DNA from: Vibrio sagamiensis NBRC 104589
GTDB lineage: Bacteria > Pseudomonadota > Gammaproteobacteria > Enterobacterales > Vibrionaceae
Length of the DNA: 64,000 nt
Assembly: GCF_007990935.1 (NCBI RefSeq)
Contig: NZ_BJXJ01000002.1
Location: 162,424 to 226,423 of the forward strand
Direction: 5' to 3'
Each line of letters starts with the position of its first letter. Position 1 is the stretch's first letter. The position numbers and the translations under genes are program-made. Of this stretch, positions 8,737 to 16,917 are shown in pieces. The notes beneath the pieces were generated by a model. That model saw only the letters and a list, made by a program, of their open reading frames with translations. It was not told where the DNA came from and searched no databases.

Positions 8737-9555
8737 ATGAGCTACCGTCTTATTTGTTCACAGGGTCGCATTGGTGACAAGACCGACACTACACTTCGTG
8801 GAGCAAAGATAACAGCTGAAGCTTTAGAGCAAAACTTTGGTATTCAGGCGACCATCATTGGAAGCCCTTCTCCGGGTCAAGATGATAACTGGAAAGAGTG
8901 TTTGCCGAAGGCATCAAAGACATTAGATTTACTGCAAGGCGAAGTTCAAACAAGTTTAGCTGCCAATGATACGGTTCTTTTCGCGTCAAATACATGTTCA
9001 GCAAGCCTAGCAACATTACCTATAGTTACAGCTAAATACCCAGATATTACTGTGCTTTGGATTGATGCTCATGGAGACTTTAATACTCCTGACACTTCAG
9101 AAACAGGTTATCTAGGTGGGATGGTATTGGCTGCTGTATGTGGGTTTTGGGAAAGTGGTTTTGGTGCTGGATTAAAACCTAGTCAAGTAGTGTTGGCTGG
9201 GGTGCACGATATTGATGAAAAAGAGCGTAGATTACTTGAAGATTCTGGAGTTCGAATGCTACTTCCACGCAATGTAACCCCAGAGACGATATTAGAGATG
9301 GTTGGTAGCTCTAAATTATGGATACACATCGATTGGGACGCACTTGAGCCAGGACAAATTCCAGCTGATTACAAAGTTCACGGCGGGTTGTATTTATCCC
9401 AATTGATCAGTGTATTTGAAGCAATTCCTCGAGAGCAGGTGCTAGGGCTCGAGCTTGCCGAATTTAGCGCGGATGATATTGATTCAGAAGAAAGCAAGTT
9501 AGGAGTCTCAAATATTCTTTCTGTAGTAAATTCATTGCTCGGTAGCAAAAAATAA
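8737..9555 (+). CDS. Arginase/agmatinase-family protein, atypical metal site
   Basis: 272 residues of the ureohydrolase fold (hydrolysis of guanidino compounds at a binuclear Mn site). Recognisable motifs are WIDAHGDFNTP with ligands D110, H112 and D114, HIDWDALEP with D199 and D201, and a late acidic motif LELAEF (E239/E242). The first motif, normally GGDHS and providing a His ligand, reads SNTCS (84-88), with Cys87 at the His position and no GG. Activity and substrate may therefore differ from arginase or agmatinase. AGGA precedes the ATG. It is the first gene of the cargo operon of the Tn7-like element, followed 12 bp later by a 40-aa ORF and then an exporter. The substrate cannot be named from sequence. 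Confidence 0.8.
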   Translation: MSYRLICSQGRIGDKTDTTLRGAKITAEALEQNFGIQATIIGSPSPGQDDNWKECLPKASKTLDLLQGEVQTSLAANDTVLFASNTCSASLATLPIVTAKYPDITVLWIDAHGDFNTPDTSETGYLGGMVLAAVCGFWESGFGAGLKPSQVVLAGVHDIDEKERRLLEDSGVRMLLPRNVTPETILEMVGSSKLWIHIDWDALEPGQIPADYKVHGGLYLSQLISVFEAIPREQVLGLELAEFSADDIDSEESKLGVSNILSVVNSLLGSKK

Positions 9556-9567
9556 TAAGGAATAACA

Positions 9568-9690
9568 ATGGAAGCTACTCTTTCAAAAACAACGTCAGTC
9601 TTAACCTCTTTAGATTCAACAGCGCTTAATAAGAAACAGAGCTATTTATACACTCACACTGAAGTGGAAAAAGGAGTTTTAAATGATTAA
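9568..9690 (+). CDS. Small 40-aa ORF between arginase-like and exporter genes
   Basis: ATG at 9568 with AAGGA 5-8 bases upstream; the TAA at 9688-9690 overlaps the start of the exporter gene, suggesting translational coupling. The peptide is Ser/Thr-rich (about 12 of 40 residues) and has no Arg, no Cys and no membrane segment. Its C-terminal part reads YLYTHTEVEKGVLND. I do not recognise it. It could be a carrier or precursor peptide, a regulatory leader that couples exporter translation, or chance; the ribosome-binding site and tight packing favour a real gene. Confidence 0.55.
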   Translation: MEATLSKTTSVLTSLDSTALNKKQSYLYTHTEVEKGVLND

Positions 9691-10591
9691 TTCTGTGGAG
9701 AAAAAAGGGATCATAGAGCTATTTAGCGCAATGCTCATGATGGGAACCGTCGGACTATTTGTGATTGAGTCAGGTCAAAGTGCATACAACGTAGTTTTTT
9801 ACCGTTGCTTACTTGGAGTGCTATTTTTAGTTGCTTATTGCGTTTATAGTGGAAAGTTCAAGGAGTCTGGGCTTTCGCTGAAAAACCTCATGATAATCGT
9901 GCTGAGCGGGATATTTTTGGTCTTTAACTGGGTTATGCTGTTTGCATCTTTTAAGACCGCTTCTATTTCCACTTCGACAGTTATATATCATGCCCAGCCC
10001 TTCTTTTTTGTGTTGATTTGGGCCGTAATTTTCCGAGAGCGAGTATCGTCAAATAAAGTTGCTTGGATGGGTCTTGCATTCATTGGCGTTGCTTTAGTTG
10101 CCAATATTGATTTCAGTGATATCTCACTATCTTCTTCTTACATATTGGGTATAGTTCTGGCGCTGTCGGCAGCAATCTTCTGGGCAATATCAGCAGTTAT
10201 CGTAAAGTTTTTAACGGGGATCTCTCCTTATATTATTACTTTAGTTCAGCTTTGTGTAGGAGTCATTGTCTTATTGCCATTTAGTGATTTATCTGGATTG
10301 ACTGAAATCACCATTACACAATGGAGTTATTTACTTATTTTAGGAGCTGTCCATACATGTTTGACTTACATTTTAATGTACTCCTCATACCAAAAATTAT
10401 CGGCCCCTGTAATCGCCGTGATGACGTTTATTTATCCTGCTATCGCAATTCTAGTTGATTATTACTTTTACCATGAAACTTTAAGTCACCTTCAAATACT
10501 TGGTGTATTGATGATCATGTTTAGTAGCTACGCCGTAAATCAAAACATTACTTTATTCTCCAAAAAGAAAATCATCGGCGAAGCTAAGTAG
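9683..10591 (+). CDS. EamA/DMT-family transporter (putative exporter)
   Basis: 302 residues with about ten hydrophobic segments in two EamA repeats, typical of inner-membrane drug/metabolite transporters that usually export amino acids or related small molecules. Conserved features include the first-repeat segment around FYRCLLGVLFL and the end of the repeat at FIGVALV. AAGGAG lies six bases before the ATG, inside the preceding 40-aa ORF, whose stop overlaps this start. Its position in the cargo operon suggests export of a product of the arginase-like protein or self-protection. The substrate is unknown. Confidence 0.85.
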   Translation: MINSVEKKGIIELFSAMLMMGTVGLFVIESGQSAYNVVFYRCLLGVLFLVAYCVYSGKFKESGLSLKNLMIIVLSGIFLVFNWVMLFASFKTASISTSTVIYHAQPFFFVLIWAVIFRERVSSNKVAWMGLAFIGVALVANIDFSDISLSSSYILGIVLALSAAIFWAISAVIVKFLTGISPYIITLVQLCVGVIVLLPFSDLSGLTEITITQWSYLLILGAVHTCLTYILMYSSYQKLSAPVIAVMTFIYPAIAILVDYYFYHETLSHLQILGVLMIMFSSYAVNQNITLFSKKKIIGEAK

Positions 10592-10629
10592 AATTATAAT
10601 TAAAAAGCAATAAGTAAGAGAAAATAACC

Positions 10630-10686
10630 ATGCCAATTTATAATAATGTACTAGAAACTGTAGGAAGAACATTGATTTTGCCATAA
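10630..10686 (+). pseudogene. Truncated start of a cysteine synthase-like gene
   Basis: An 18-codon stub (ATG at 10630, TAA at 10684) whose peptide starts MPIYNNVLETVGRT. This resembles the N-terminus of cysteine-synthase-family PLP enzymes (typical pattern IYxNxLETIGNTPLVRL). It lies 38 bp after the exporter gene in the same operon and breaks off just before the right-end sequences of the element. I infer that the rest of the gene was removed by an internal deletion. A chance micro-ORF is possible because only about 12 residues align. Confidence 0.45.
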
Positions 10687-10690
10687 CAAA

Positions 10691-10724
10691 AACCCGGTTA
10701 ACTTTTAATCTGTTTAACCGGGGT
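10691..10724. terminator. Bidirectional hairpin in the element's right end
   Basis: ACCCGGTTAA (10692-10701) pairs with TTAACCGGGGT (10713-10723), with one bulge. On the minus strand it is followed by GTTTTTG, so it can terminate glmS as well as the cargo operon. No other glmS terminator is visible. Confidence 0.6.
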
Positions 10725-10730
10725 TGAAAA

Positions 10731-10798
10731 GTTTTCAACTTTAGTGTTACAGTTTTAAACTTTAATGTCACAGTTTCAGACTTTAATGTCTGCCGACA
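10731..10798 (-). repeat. Right end of Tn7-like element, three TnsB-type sites
   Basis: Read on the minus strand from 10798: TGTCGGCA, then sites starting at 10790 (GACATTAAAGTCTGAAACT), 10769 (GACATTAAAGTTTAAAACT) and 10748 (AACACTAAAGTTGAAAACT), in exact 21-bp phasing. The terminus and first site match the left end at the same offset. Confidence 0.85.
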
Positions 10799-10822
10799 AG
10801 TAAAGACCAAAAACTACCGGGG

Positions 10823-12655
10823 CTACTCAACTGTTACTGCTTTAGCAAGGTTACGAGGCTGATCGACGTCCGTTCCTTTAATCAGTGCAACATAGTAAGA
10901 AAGTAATTGCATCGGAATGGTGTAATAGATCGCCGCAGTAATTTCGCTGATATGCGGTAGAGTAATGATTTTCATGGTTTCATCTTCCTGGAAGCCAGCA
11001 TCGGCATCAGCAAATACGTACAACAGACCACCACGTGCACGTACCTCTTCAATGTTAGATTTCAGTTTTTCCAATAAGTCATTACTTGGCGCAACCACGA
11101 CAACAGGCATATCGGCATCAATCAATGCAAGAGGGCCATGTTTAAGTTCACCTGCGGCGTACGCCTCAGCGTGAATGTAAGAAATCTCTTTCAGCTTCAA
11201 AGAAGCTTCCATTGCAATTGGGTAAAATTCACCACGACCTAAGAACAGTGTATGATGTTTATCAGCAAAATCTGTCGCCAAGTCTTCTATTTCTTGTTCG
11301 AAAGAGAGCGCTGCGTTGATCTGTTTTGGTAACGCATGAAGAGCCTCGACAATCTCTTTTTCTTTTTCCTTACTCACTCGACCTTGTTGCTTACCCAATG
11401 CTGTCACTAGCATTAACAGCGCACAAAGCTGCGTCGTAAAGGCTTTAGTAGATGCAACACCGATTTCAACACCAGCACGAGTCATGAAAGCAAAATCAGA
11501 TTCGCGTACTAAAGATGAGCCTGCAACATTACAGATTGTCATAGCGGCCATATAGCCTTTTTCTTTGGCCAGACGCAATGCTGCTAAGGTATCTGCCGTT
11601 TCTCCTGACTGGGAAAGAGTGATGAGCAAACTGTTTGGTCGAGTGACAAACTTACGATAACGAAATTCAGAAGCAATCTCGACATCACAGCTCACTCCGG
11701 CAATGTCTTCGAACCAATAACGAGCGGTCATGCCTGCATTATAAGACGTACCACAGGCAACAATCTGGATATGTTCGATGCTACTTAAGATTTCTGCTGC
11801 GTTGATGCCAATAGACTCAGTAATAATGCTATCAGCCGTCAGGCGCCCTTCCATTGTTTTGATGAGCGCGGTGGGTTGTTCATAAATCTCTTTTTGCATG
11901 AAGTGACGATATTGCCCTTTGTCACCTGCATCATGTTCAGCACTCGATTCAATAATTTCCCGCTCAACTGAATGACCTGAGGCATCTAATACTGTCACTT
12001 GACGGCGTGTGATCTCGGCAACGTCCCCTTCTTCTAAATACATAAAGCGACGAGTAACATTGAGTAATGCAAGTTGATCTGAAGCGAGGAAGTTTTCCCC
12101 AACCCCAAATCCAATAACTATCGGACTGCCAGAACGAGCAACAACGATGCGATCAGGATCATTGCGATCCAATACTACTGTACCGTAGGCTCCTTCTAAT
12201 TGTTCAGCGGTCTTTTGTAAAGCTTCTAACAGTGTTTCTGAGCTGCGTAATTCCCATTCAACTAAATGCGCAATAACTTCGGTATCTGTCTGAGATTCAA
12301 ATTGATAACCACGGGATTTTAATTGCTCTCTAAGCACTTCATGGTTTTCTATAATACCATTATGAACCACCGCAATACGGCCTGACATATGTGGGTGAGC
12401 ATTTGCTTCCGAAGGCTCACCATGAGTTGCCCAACGGGTATGGGCTATCCCAGTCCCACCTAGAGTTTCTGCTTCACTCACTGCATCGGCTAACGCTTGT
12501 ACTTTGCCTAAGCGGCGAATTCGCGTTAGATTATTGGCATTATCAATGATCGCCACTCCGGCAGAATCATAACCACGGTATTCTAGTCGACGTAAGCCTT
12601 CTACTAAAATTTCTGCAACATCTCGCTGTGCGACAGCGCCTACGATTCCACACAT
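10823..12655 (-). CDS. glmS: Glutamine--fructose-6-phosphate aminotransferase GlmS
   Basis: Makes glucosamine-6-phosphate from fructose-6-phosphate and glutamine, the first step to UDP-GlcNAc. 610 residues. The N-terminal glutaminase domain starts [12 protein letters not shown], with Cys2 as the nucleophile after Met removal, and contains [12 protein letters not shown]. Two SIS sugar-isomerase domains follow ([18 protein letters not shown]), and the end NLAKAVTVE is conserved. That 3' end is the recognition sequence for TnsD-type proteins, and the element inserted 24 bp beyond the stop confirms it is used here. A DeoR regulator gene lies upstream in the same direction. Confidence 0.98.
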   Translation of the reverse strand: MCGIVGAVAQRDVAEILVEGLRRLEYRGYDSAGVAIIDNANNLTRIRRLGKVQALADAVSEAETLGGTGIAHTRWATHGEPSEANAHPHMSGRIAVVHNGIIENHEVLREQLKSRGYQFESQTDTEVIAHLVEWELRSSETLLEALQKTAEQLEGAYGTVVLDRNDPDRIVVARSGSPIVIGFGVGENFLASDQLALLNVTRRFMYLEEGDVAEITRRQVTVLDASGHSVEREIIESSAEHDAGDKGQYRHFMQKEIYEQPTALIKTMEGRLTADSIITESIGINAAEILSSIEHIQIVACGTSYNAGMTARYWFEDIAGVSCDVEIASEFRYRKFVTRPNSLLITLSQSGETADTLAALRLAKEKGYMAAMTICNVAGSSLVRESDFAFMTRAGVEIGVASTKAFTTQLCALLMLVTALGKQQGRVSKEKEKEIVEALHALPKQINAALSFEQEIEDLATDFADKHHTLFLGRGEFYPIAMEASLKLKEISYIHAEAYAAGELKHGPLALIDADMPVVVVAPSNDLLEKLKSNIEEVRARGGLLYVFADADAGFQEDETMKIITLPHISEITAAIYYTIPMQLLSYYVALIKGTDVDQPRNLAKAVTVE

Positions 12656-12823
12656 GTATTGATCTCCATCGTTGTTCTATTTGAATCACTCTTCCCTTTT
12701 CTTATTTATTATAGAATCAGAAAGCGAACTATTAGGAAGAGGATTCTGGGTACAAAGTTTATTTAGGGTAAAATATTTCTAAGGTAAAACGTTTTTGCGC
12801 CAGTTGACGCTGTTATTAGAGCA

Positions 12824-13585
12824 TTAGGCACGAATCACTTTAATGCCGCATCGTTCAATATGCTGTTGCTGTTCACTCGATATTTCATCATCCGTGACGA
12901 GGACATCAATTTGATCCCAAGCCAGCTCAACATTGGGGATTCTCCGACCTATTTTTTCTGATTCGATCATAACGATGACTTCACGAGAAACTTCAGCCAT
13001 CACCTTGCTCAAGCCAAGAAGTTCATTAAATGTTGTGGTGCCTCTTTCCAAATCGATCCCATCAGCCCCAATAAAAAGTTGGTCAAAGTCATATGAGCGC
13101 AGCACAGATTCAGCCACTTTGCCTTGGAAAGATTCAGAATGCATATCCCAAGTTCCCCCAGTCATTAACAAGGTAGGCTCACTCTCTAATTCATTGAGGG
13201 CATTAGCGACATGAAGTGAGTTCGTCATTACAACTAAGCCGCGCTTGTCATTTAATTGTTGTATTAAGGCAGCAGTGGTTGTGCCGCTATCAATCACAAT
13301 TCGGTTGTGATCACGAATTAAACTCGCCGCCACTTTTGCCAAATTTAACTTTCGTTTCGAAACATTTGAACTCATTTCTTCATGAACGACTTCTGTCGGA
13401 ATGGCAATTGCACCACCGTAACGGCGAAGTAATTGACCATTTTTCTCCAACGAAGCTAGGTCTTTTCTGATAGTAACTTCAGATGTATCAAACTTATGCG
13501 CAAGTTCATCCACACTAACTTCACCAAGTTCGTTAACCAAATTAGAAATAGTATGCCTTCTCAGCTGAATGTTTCGTTTTGACAT
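12824..13585 (-). CDS. DeoR/GlpR-family transcriptional regulator
   Basis: 253 residues. The N-terminal DeoR helix-turn-helix (about 1-58) includes DELAHKFDTSEVTIRKDLASL and the family motif LLRRYGGA. The C-terminal half is the DeoR sugar-phosphate sensor domain (IDSGTTTAALIQQL, MTGGTWD, LFIGADGID). It lies directly upstream of glmS on the same strand and divergent from pykF, so control of amino-sugar or glycolytic genes by a phosphosugar is likely. The exact effector is not readable from sequence. Confidence 0.9.
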   Translation of the reverse strand: MSKRNIQLRRHTISNLVNELGEVSVDELAHKFDTSEVTIRKDLASLEKNGQLLRRYGGAIAIPTEVVHEEMSSNVSKRKLNLAKVAASLIRDHNRIVIDSGTTTAALIQQLNDKRGLVVMTNSLHVANALNELESEPTLLMTGGTWDMHSESFQGKVAESVLRSYDFDQLFIGADGIDLERGTTTFNELLGLSKVMAEVSREVIVMIESEKIGRRIPNVELAWDQIDVLVTDDEISSEQQQHIERCGIKVIRA

Positions 13586-14009
13586 CTAACGTCACCCTAA
13601 GTTTCGACTCAAAATTAATTATAATCAAATCGAAACTTAGAAATCCATTAATTTTGAGTAAAAAAATTAATATTTCTCTATAAAACCTTGTCCTAAGACA
13701 ATTCTTAAACAGTGATATTGGAATCATTCAATGGTAGAATTCAGCTCCTAAAAGAAAAAAAATTACAGAATTGATGGTTATCTTTTTGTAACTTTCTATA
13801 TATAACCTCGCAGAGGTCACAAAAAGCCAACCGTAATCGCCGCTTGATAAGTCATAAAATGACTAAACTCGGAGAAAGACTTTCAAAATCTGAAGTATCA
13901 CAACAAGGCCAAAAAGATGCCGGTAAGATAAAACCGTCACCACAGCCCCTGCTTCAGTGTTAACAGCCGAATTTCAAATTGTAACTATACTTACCGGAGA
14001 GTATCTTCC
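13586..14009. other. Divergent promoter region of the DeoR gene and pykF
   Basis: 424 bp with no gene. AT-rich next to the DeoR gene; the pykF side is a long leader. A TATATA box lies near 13798, and a long-range stem (13920-13997) adjoins the pykF ribosome-binding site. Confidence 0.5.
13920..13997 (+). promoter_or_regulatory. Possible long-range RNA stem in the pykF leader
   Basis: CCGGTAAG (13920-13927) is complementary to CTTACCGG (13990-13997). The match extends through ATA/TAT with one bulged base. The 3' arm includes the first bases of the pykF Shine-Dalgarno region (CCGGAGAG), so folding could limit translation. This is inference from complementarity only. Confidence 0.4.
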
Positions 14010-15422
14010 ATGAAAAAAACCAAAATCGTTTGTACGATTGGTCCTAAAACTGAATCCGTTGAGAAATTAACCGAACTTGTCAACGCGGGCATGAATGTGA
14101 TGCGTCTTAACTTCTCTCACGGTGACTACGCAGAGCATGGCACTCGTATTGCGAATTTCCGCCAAGTAATGGAAGCGAAGGGCAAACAACTTGCAATTCT
14201 TCTGGATACAAAAGGCCCAGAAATCCGTACTATCAAACTCGAAGGCGGCAATGATGTTGATCTCATTGCCGGTCAAGAATTCACTTTCACTACCGACACT
14301 TCAGTTATCGGAGATAAAGACAAAGTTGCTGTCACTTACCCAGGCTTTGCTGCCGATCTTAATGTAGGTAACACAATCCTAGTTGATGACGGCCTAATTG
14401 AAATGGAAGTTATCTCTACATCAGAAACTGAAGTAAAATGTAAAGTTCTCAATAACGGTGCGCTAGGCGAAAACAAAGGTGTTAACTTACCTGGCGTTTC
14501 TGTCAACCTTCCTGCATTGTCTGAAAAAGACAAAAACGACCTTAAATTTGGTTGTGAGCAAGGTGTTGACTTCGTTGCTGCATCTTTCATCCGTAAAGCT
14601 TCTGATGTTCAAGAAATTCGTGAAGTGCTTGCAGCAAACGGCGGTGAAAACATCCACATCATTTCTAAGATTGAAAATCAGGAAGGTGTTGATAACTTCG
14701 ACGAGATTCTAGAATTGTCTGACGGCATCATGGTTGCTCGTGGCGACCTAGGTGTTGAAATCCCAGCAGAAGAAGTTATCTTCGCTCAAAAGATGATGAT
14801 CGAGAAGTGTAACCGTGCACGCAAAATGGTTATCACAGCAACACAAATGTTAGATTCTATGATCAATAACCCACGCCCTACTCGTGCAGAAGCAGGCGAC
14901 GTTGCGAACGCGGTCATGGACGGTACTGACGCAGTCATGCTTTCTGGTGAAACAGCTAAAGGTAAGTATCCTGTTGAAGCAGTAACGATCATGGCACAAA
15001 TCGCGAACCGCACGGATTCAGCACTAAAAGCTGAGCTAGGTTCTCGTCTAGACAGCCCTCGCCTTCGTATCACTGAAGCAGTATGTAAAGGCGCAGTAGA
15101 TACTGCTGAAAAACTGGCAGCCCCACTTATCGTTGTGGCAACTGAAGGTGGTAAATCAGCTCGTTCTGTGCGTAAGTACTTCCCAACTGCAAATATTTTA
15201 GCACTTACAACCAACGCTAAAACAGCAGCCCAGCTTGTTCTTACCAAAGGTGTGACACCAGTAGTTGTCGACTCTATTGAAAGTACGGATGCATTCTACC
15301 TAGCAGGTAAAGATCTAGCTTTAGAGTCAGGTCTTGGGCACAAAGGTGATATCGTGGTTATGGTCTCAGGTGCATTGGTTGCTTCGGGCACAACAAACAC
15401 GGCTTCTGTTCACGTTCTATAA
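14010..15422 (+). CDS. pykF: Pyruvate kinase I
   Basis: Final glycolytic step, phosphoenolpyruvate plus ADP to pyruvate plus ATP. 470 residues, the usual length of type I enzymes (PykF, activated by fructose-1,6-bisphosphate). Visible motifs are [15 protein letters not shown] at the N-terminus, [10 protein letters not shown], the catalytic-lysine region [16 protein letters not shown], and the metal/PEP segment [16 protein letters not shown] lies about 10 bases before the ATG, at the foot of a possible leader stem. It is monocistronic, with a strong terminator. Confidence 0.97.
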   Translation: MKKTKIVCTIGPKTESVEKLTELVNAGMNVMRLNFSHGDYAEHGTRIANFRQVMEAKGKQLAILLDTKGPEIRTIKLEGGNDVDLIAGQEFTFTTDTSVIGDKDKVAVTYPGFAADLNVGNTILVDDGLIEMEVISTSETEVKCKVLNNGALGENKGVNLPGVSVNLPALSEKDKNDLKFGCEQGVDFVAASFIRKASDVQEIREVLAANGGENIHIISKIENQEGVDNFDEILELSDGIMVARGDLGVEIPAEEVIFAQKMMIEKCNRARKMVITATQMLDSMINNPRPTRAEAGDVANAVMDGTDAVMLSGETAKGKYPVEAVTIMAQIANRTDSALKAELGSRLDSPRLRITEAVCKGAVDTAEKLAAPLIVVATEGGKSARSVRKYFPTANILALTTNAKTAAQLVLTKGVTPVVVDSIESTDAFYLAGKDLALESGLGHKGDIVVMVSGALVASGTTNTASVHVL

Positions 15423-15450
15423 GACTGAATTAATTTACCATACGTTACAT

Positions 15451-15480
15451 AAAAAAGAGGGCTTTAGCCCTCTTTTTTTA
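15451..15480 (+). terminator. Terminator of pykF
   Basis: AAAGAGGGC and GCCCTCTTTTTTT form a GC-rich stem with a TTTA loop and a long T run. Confidence 0.95.
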
Positions 15481-15582
15481 TATATTTTATCTTGCCCTCA
15501 TAATCGGTACGCTGTATTATCAAACAAATCAGAACTACGTACTGTTTAATTGTCACCAAGTCAACAATTCCATGAGGTTACT

Positions 15583-16242
15583 GTGTCTAGTCCAACTCTT
15601 ACCGACAAAGTATCAAAAATGATCTGTCAAGATATCCTGACAGGTGTTCTTAAACCAGGTCAAAAGCTTGTCGTTGCTGACCTTAAAGAAAAATACAATG
15701 TAGGCGCTTCTCCTATTCGTGAAGCTCTTGTGCAACTATCTTGGAGTAAATATGTCCACCTTGAGCCGCAAAAAGGCTGCTGGGTGGCACCTGTATGTAA
15801 AAAGGAACTTAACGACCTCTATGAAAGTCTTCGCGTTGTTTCTTCTGTGCTGCTTAAAAAGGCAATTTTAGCCGGTGATGAAAGCTGGGAATTGGATGTA
15901 TTAACATCCTACCACAAGCTATCTCGTCTCAATGTCAATGATTCGTTTTGCTGGCAAGAGTGGGAAGAGCGTCATTACCAATTCCATGTTTCCTTATTGG
16001 AAGGGGCTGATTCTAGAAACATGTTTGAATTCTTTAGTGACTTAATCAATCAAATAAAGCGATATCGCTACTTTGCGATGCAAACACTCACTTCAGAGCA
16101 TGACACATTGTTCAACATTGATGAACACGAAATGATCATGAAGCTTGTATTGGCTAAAAACAGCGATGAAGCAATTGAATTATTAGATAAACATCTTTTA
16201 AGCTCAATGCAAAGCATCGAAACCGCCATAGAAGCAGTTTAG
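15583..16242 (+). CDS. GntR/FadR-family transcriptional regulator
   Basis: 219 residues from the GTG at 15583, chosen because GAGG lies five bases upstream; an in-frame TTG at 15550 has no ribosome-binding site. The N-terminal winged helix contains ILTGVLKPGQKLVVADLKEKY and the family signature GASPIREALVQL. A helical FCD-type C-terminal domain follows, with ligand or metal contacts possible in HYQFHVSLLEGAD. Regulators of this group sense small carboxylates. It sits between pykF and the convergent ilvIH operon; the target is not evident. Confidence 0.88.
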   Translation: MSSPTLTDKVSKMICQDILTGVLKPGQKLVVADLKEKYNVGASPIREALVQLSWSKYVHLEPQKGCWVAPVCKKELNDLYESLRVVSSVLLKKAILAGDESWELDVLTSYHKLSRLNVNDSFCWQEWEERHYQFHVSLLEGADSRNMFEFFSDLINQIKRYRYFAMQTLTSEHDTLFNIDEHEMIMKLVLAKNSDEAIELLDKHLLSSMQSIETAIEAV

Positions 16243-16254
16243 TTGTGATTTAAC

Positions 16255-16291
16255 TGAGATTGAAACTAGAACTATCCCAGTTTCAATCTCA
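16255..16291. terminator. Convergent hairpin between the GntR gene and ilvH
   Basis: A perfect 13-bp inverted repeat, TGAGATTGAAACT (16255-16267) and AGTTTCAATCTCA (16279-16291), lies between two convergent genes. No long T run follows, so termination is likely but not certain. Confidence 0.55.
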
Positions 16292-16421
16292 TATCATGAC
16301 AAAGTGAAATAATGAGTGCTTGCTATACCCTGTGGCAAAATTTGTCTGATATAAGGAATTGGTTCAGCGACTCTCCCTAAAATAACGAGTCATCAAACCT
16401 CGATTACTCATCATAATTGAC

Positions 16422-16916
16422 CTAATACTTCAGACTGCGTTCACCTCGAGCAATGCCAACTACACCACTGCGAGCAACTTCGACGACTTCCGTCACTTCT
16501 GAAATCGCTTGAATAAACGCATCTAGTTTTTCACTCGTACCAGCCAATTGCACGGTATACTGAGTGGCAGTTACATCAACAACTTGACCTCGAAAAATAT
16601 CAGCCGTTCGTTTGACTTCCGCTCTGGATAAGCCACTGGCTTTGACTTTAACCATCATCAATTCACGCTCAATATGCTCAAATTCAGTGACTTCTTGTAC
16701 TTTGAGAACATCAATTAACTTATTAAGCTGTTTTTGAATTTGCTCAAGCTGCATTTCATCAGACATCGTCGTAATATTAAGACGTGAAAGTGTTTCATCA
16801 TCGGTCGGTGAGACATTGAGAGACTCGATGTTATAGCCTCGCTGTGAAAACAGGCCAACAACGCGCGACAAAGCACCAGGCTGGTTTTCCAATAATAAAG
16901 AAATGATATGTCTCAT
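16422..16916 (-). CDS. ilvH: Acetolactate synthase small (regulatory) subunit
   Basis: 164 residues. The N-terminal ACT domain is clear (LLENQPGALSRVVGLFSQRGYNIESL) and binds valine for feedback control. The C-terminal part (about 85-164) activates the large subunit. It is one base downstream of ilvI on the same strand, forming the ilvIH operon for the branched-chain amino acids. Confidence 0.96.
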   Translation of the reverse strand: MRHIISLLLENQPGALSRVVGLFSQRGYNIESLNVSPTDDETLSRLNITTMSDEMQLEQIQKQLNKLIDVLKVQEVTEFEHIERELMMVKVKASGLSRAEVKRTADIFRGQVVDVTATQYTVQLAGTSEKLDAFIQAISEVTEVVEVARSGVVGIARGERSLKY

Positions 16917-16917
16917 C

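Larger units (their letters stand above)
7824..10798. mobile_element. Non-autonomous Tn7-like element at attTn7 (glmS)
   Basis: A 2975-bp element bounded by inverted TGTCGG...CCGACA ends. Just inside each end, at the same 8-base offset, is a ~20-bp repeat of pattern GACATTAAAGNNTGAAACT. There are three spaced copies on the left (7832, 7900, 7955) and three at exactly 21-bp steps on the right (complement from 10790, 10769, 10748). This is the L/R asymmetry of Tn7 TnsB-binding sites. The right end faces glmS and stops 24 bp beyond its stop codon, the attTn7 position. No tnsA-E genes lie inside. Cargo is an arginase-like gene, a 40-aa ORF, an EamA exporter and a truncated cysteine-synthase-like start. 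The 5-bp flanks (TTATC left, AGTAA right) do not match, so the original target duplication is gone or the ends have separate histories. Confidence 0.8.

Noticed and set aside
8737..9690. RiPP cluster with a peptide arginase
   Set aside because: The 40-aa peptide contains no arginine, so it cannot be a substrate for arginine-to-ornithine conversion.
4084..10798. A tRNA-integrated genomic island
   Set aside because: No integrase gene and no second copy of the tRNA 3' end in the window; the attTn7 element explains part of the variable block.
10553..10810. 85-codon minus-strand ORF over the right end
   Set aside because: It reads through the TnsB-site repeats and the exporter 3' end; a shadow of the repeats.
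13960..13985. Cra/FruR operator before pykF
   Set aside because: CCGAATTTCAAAT only weakly resembles the consensus; not listed as a feature.
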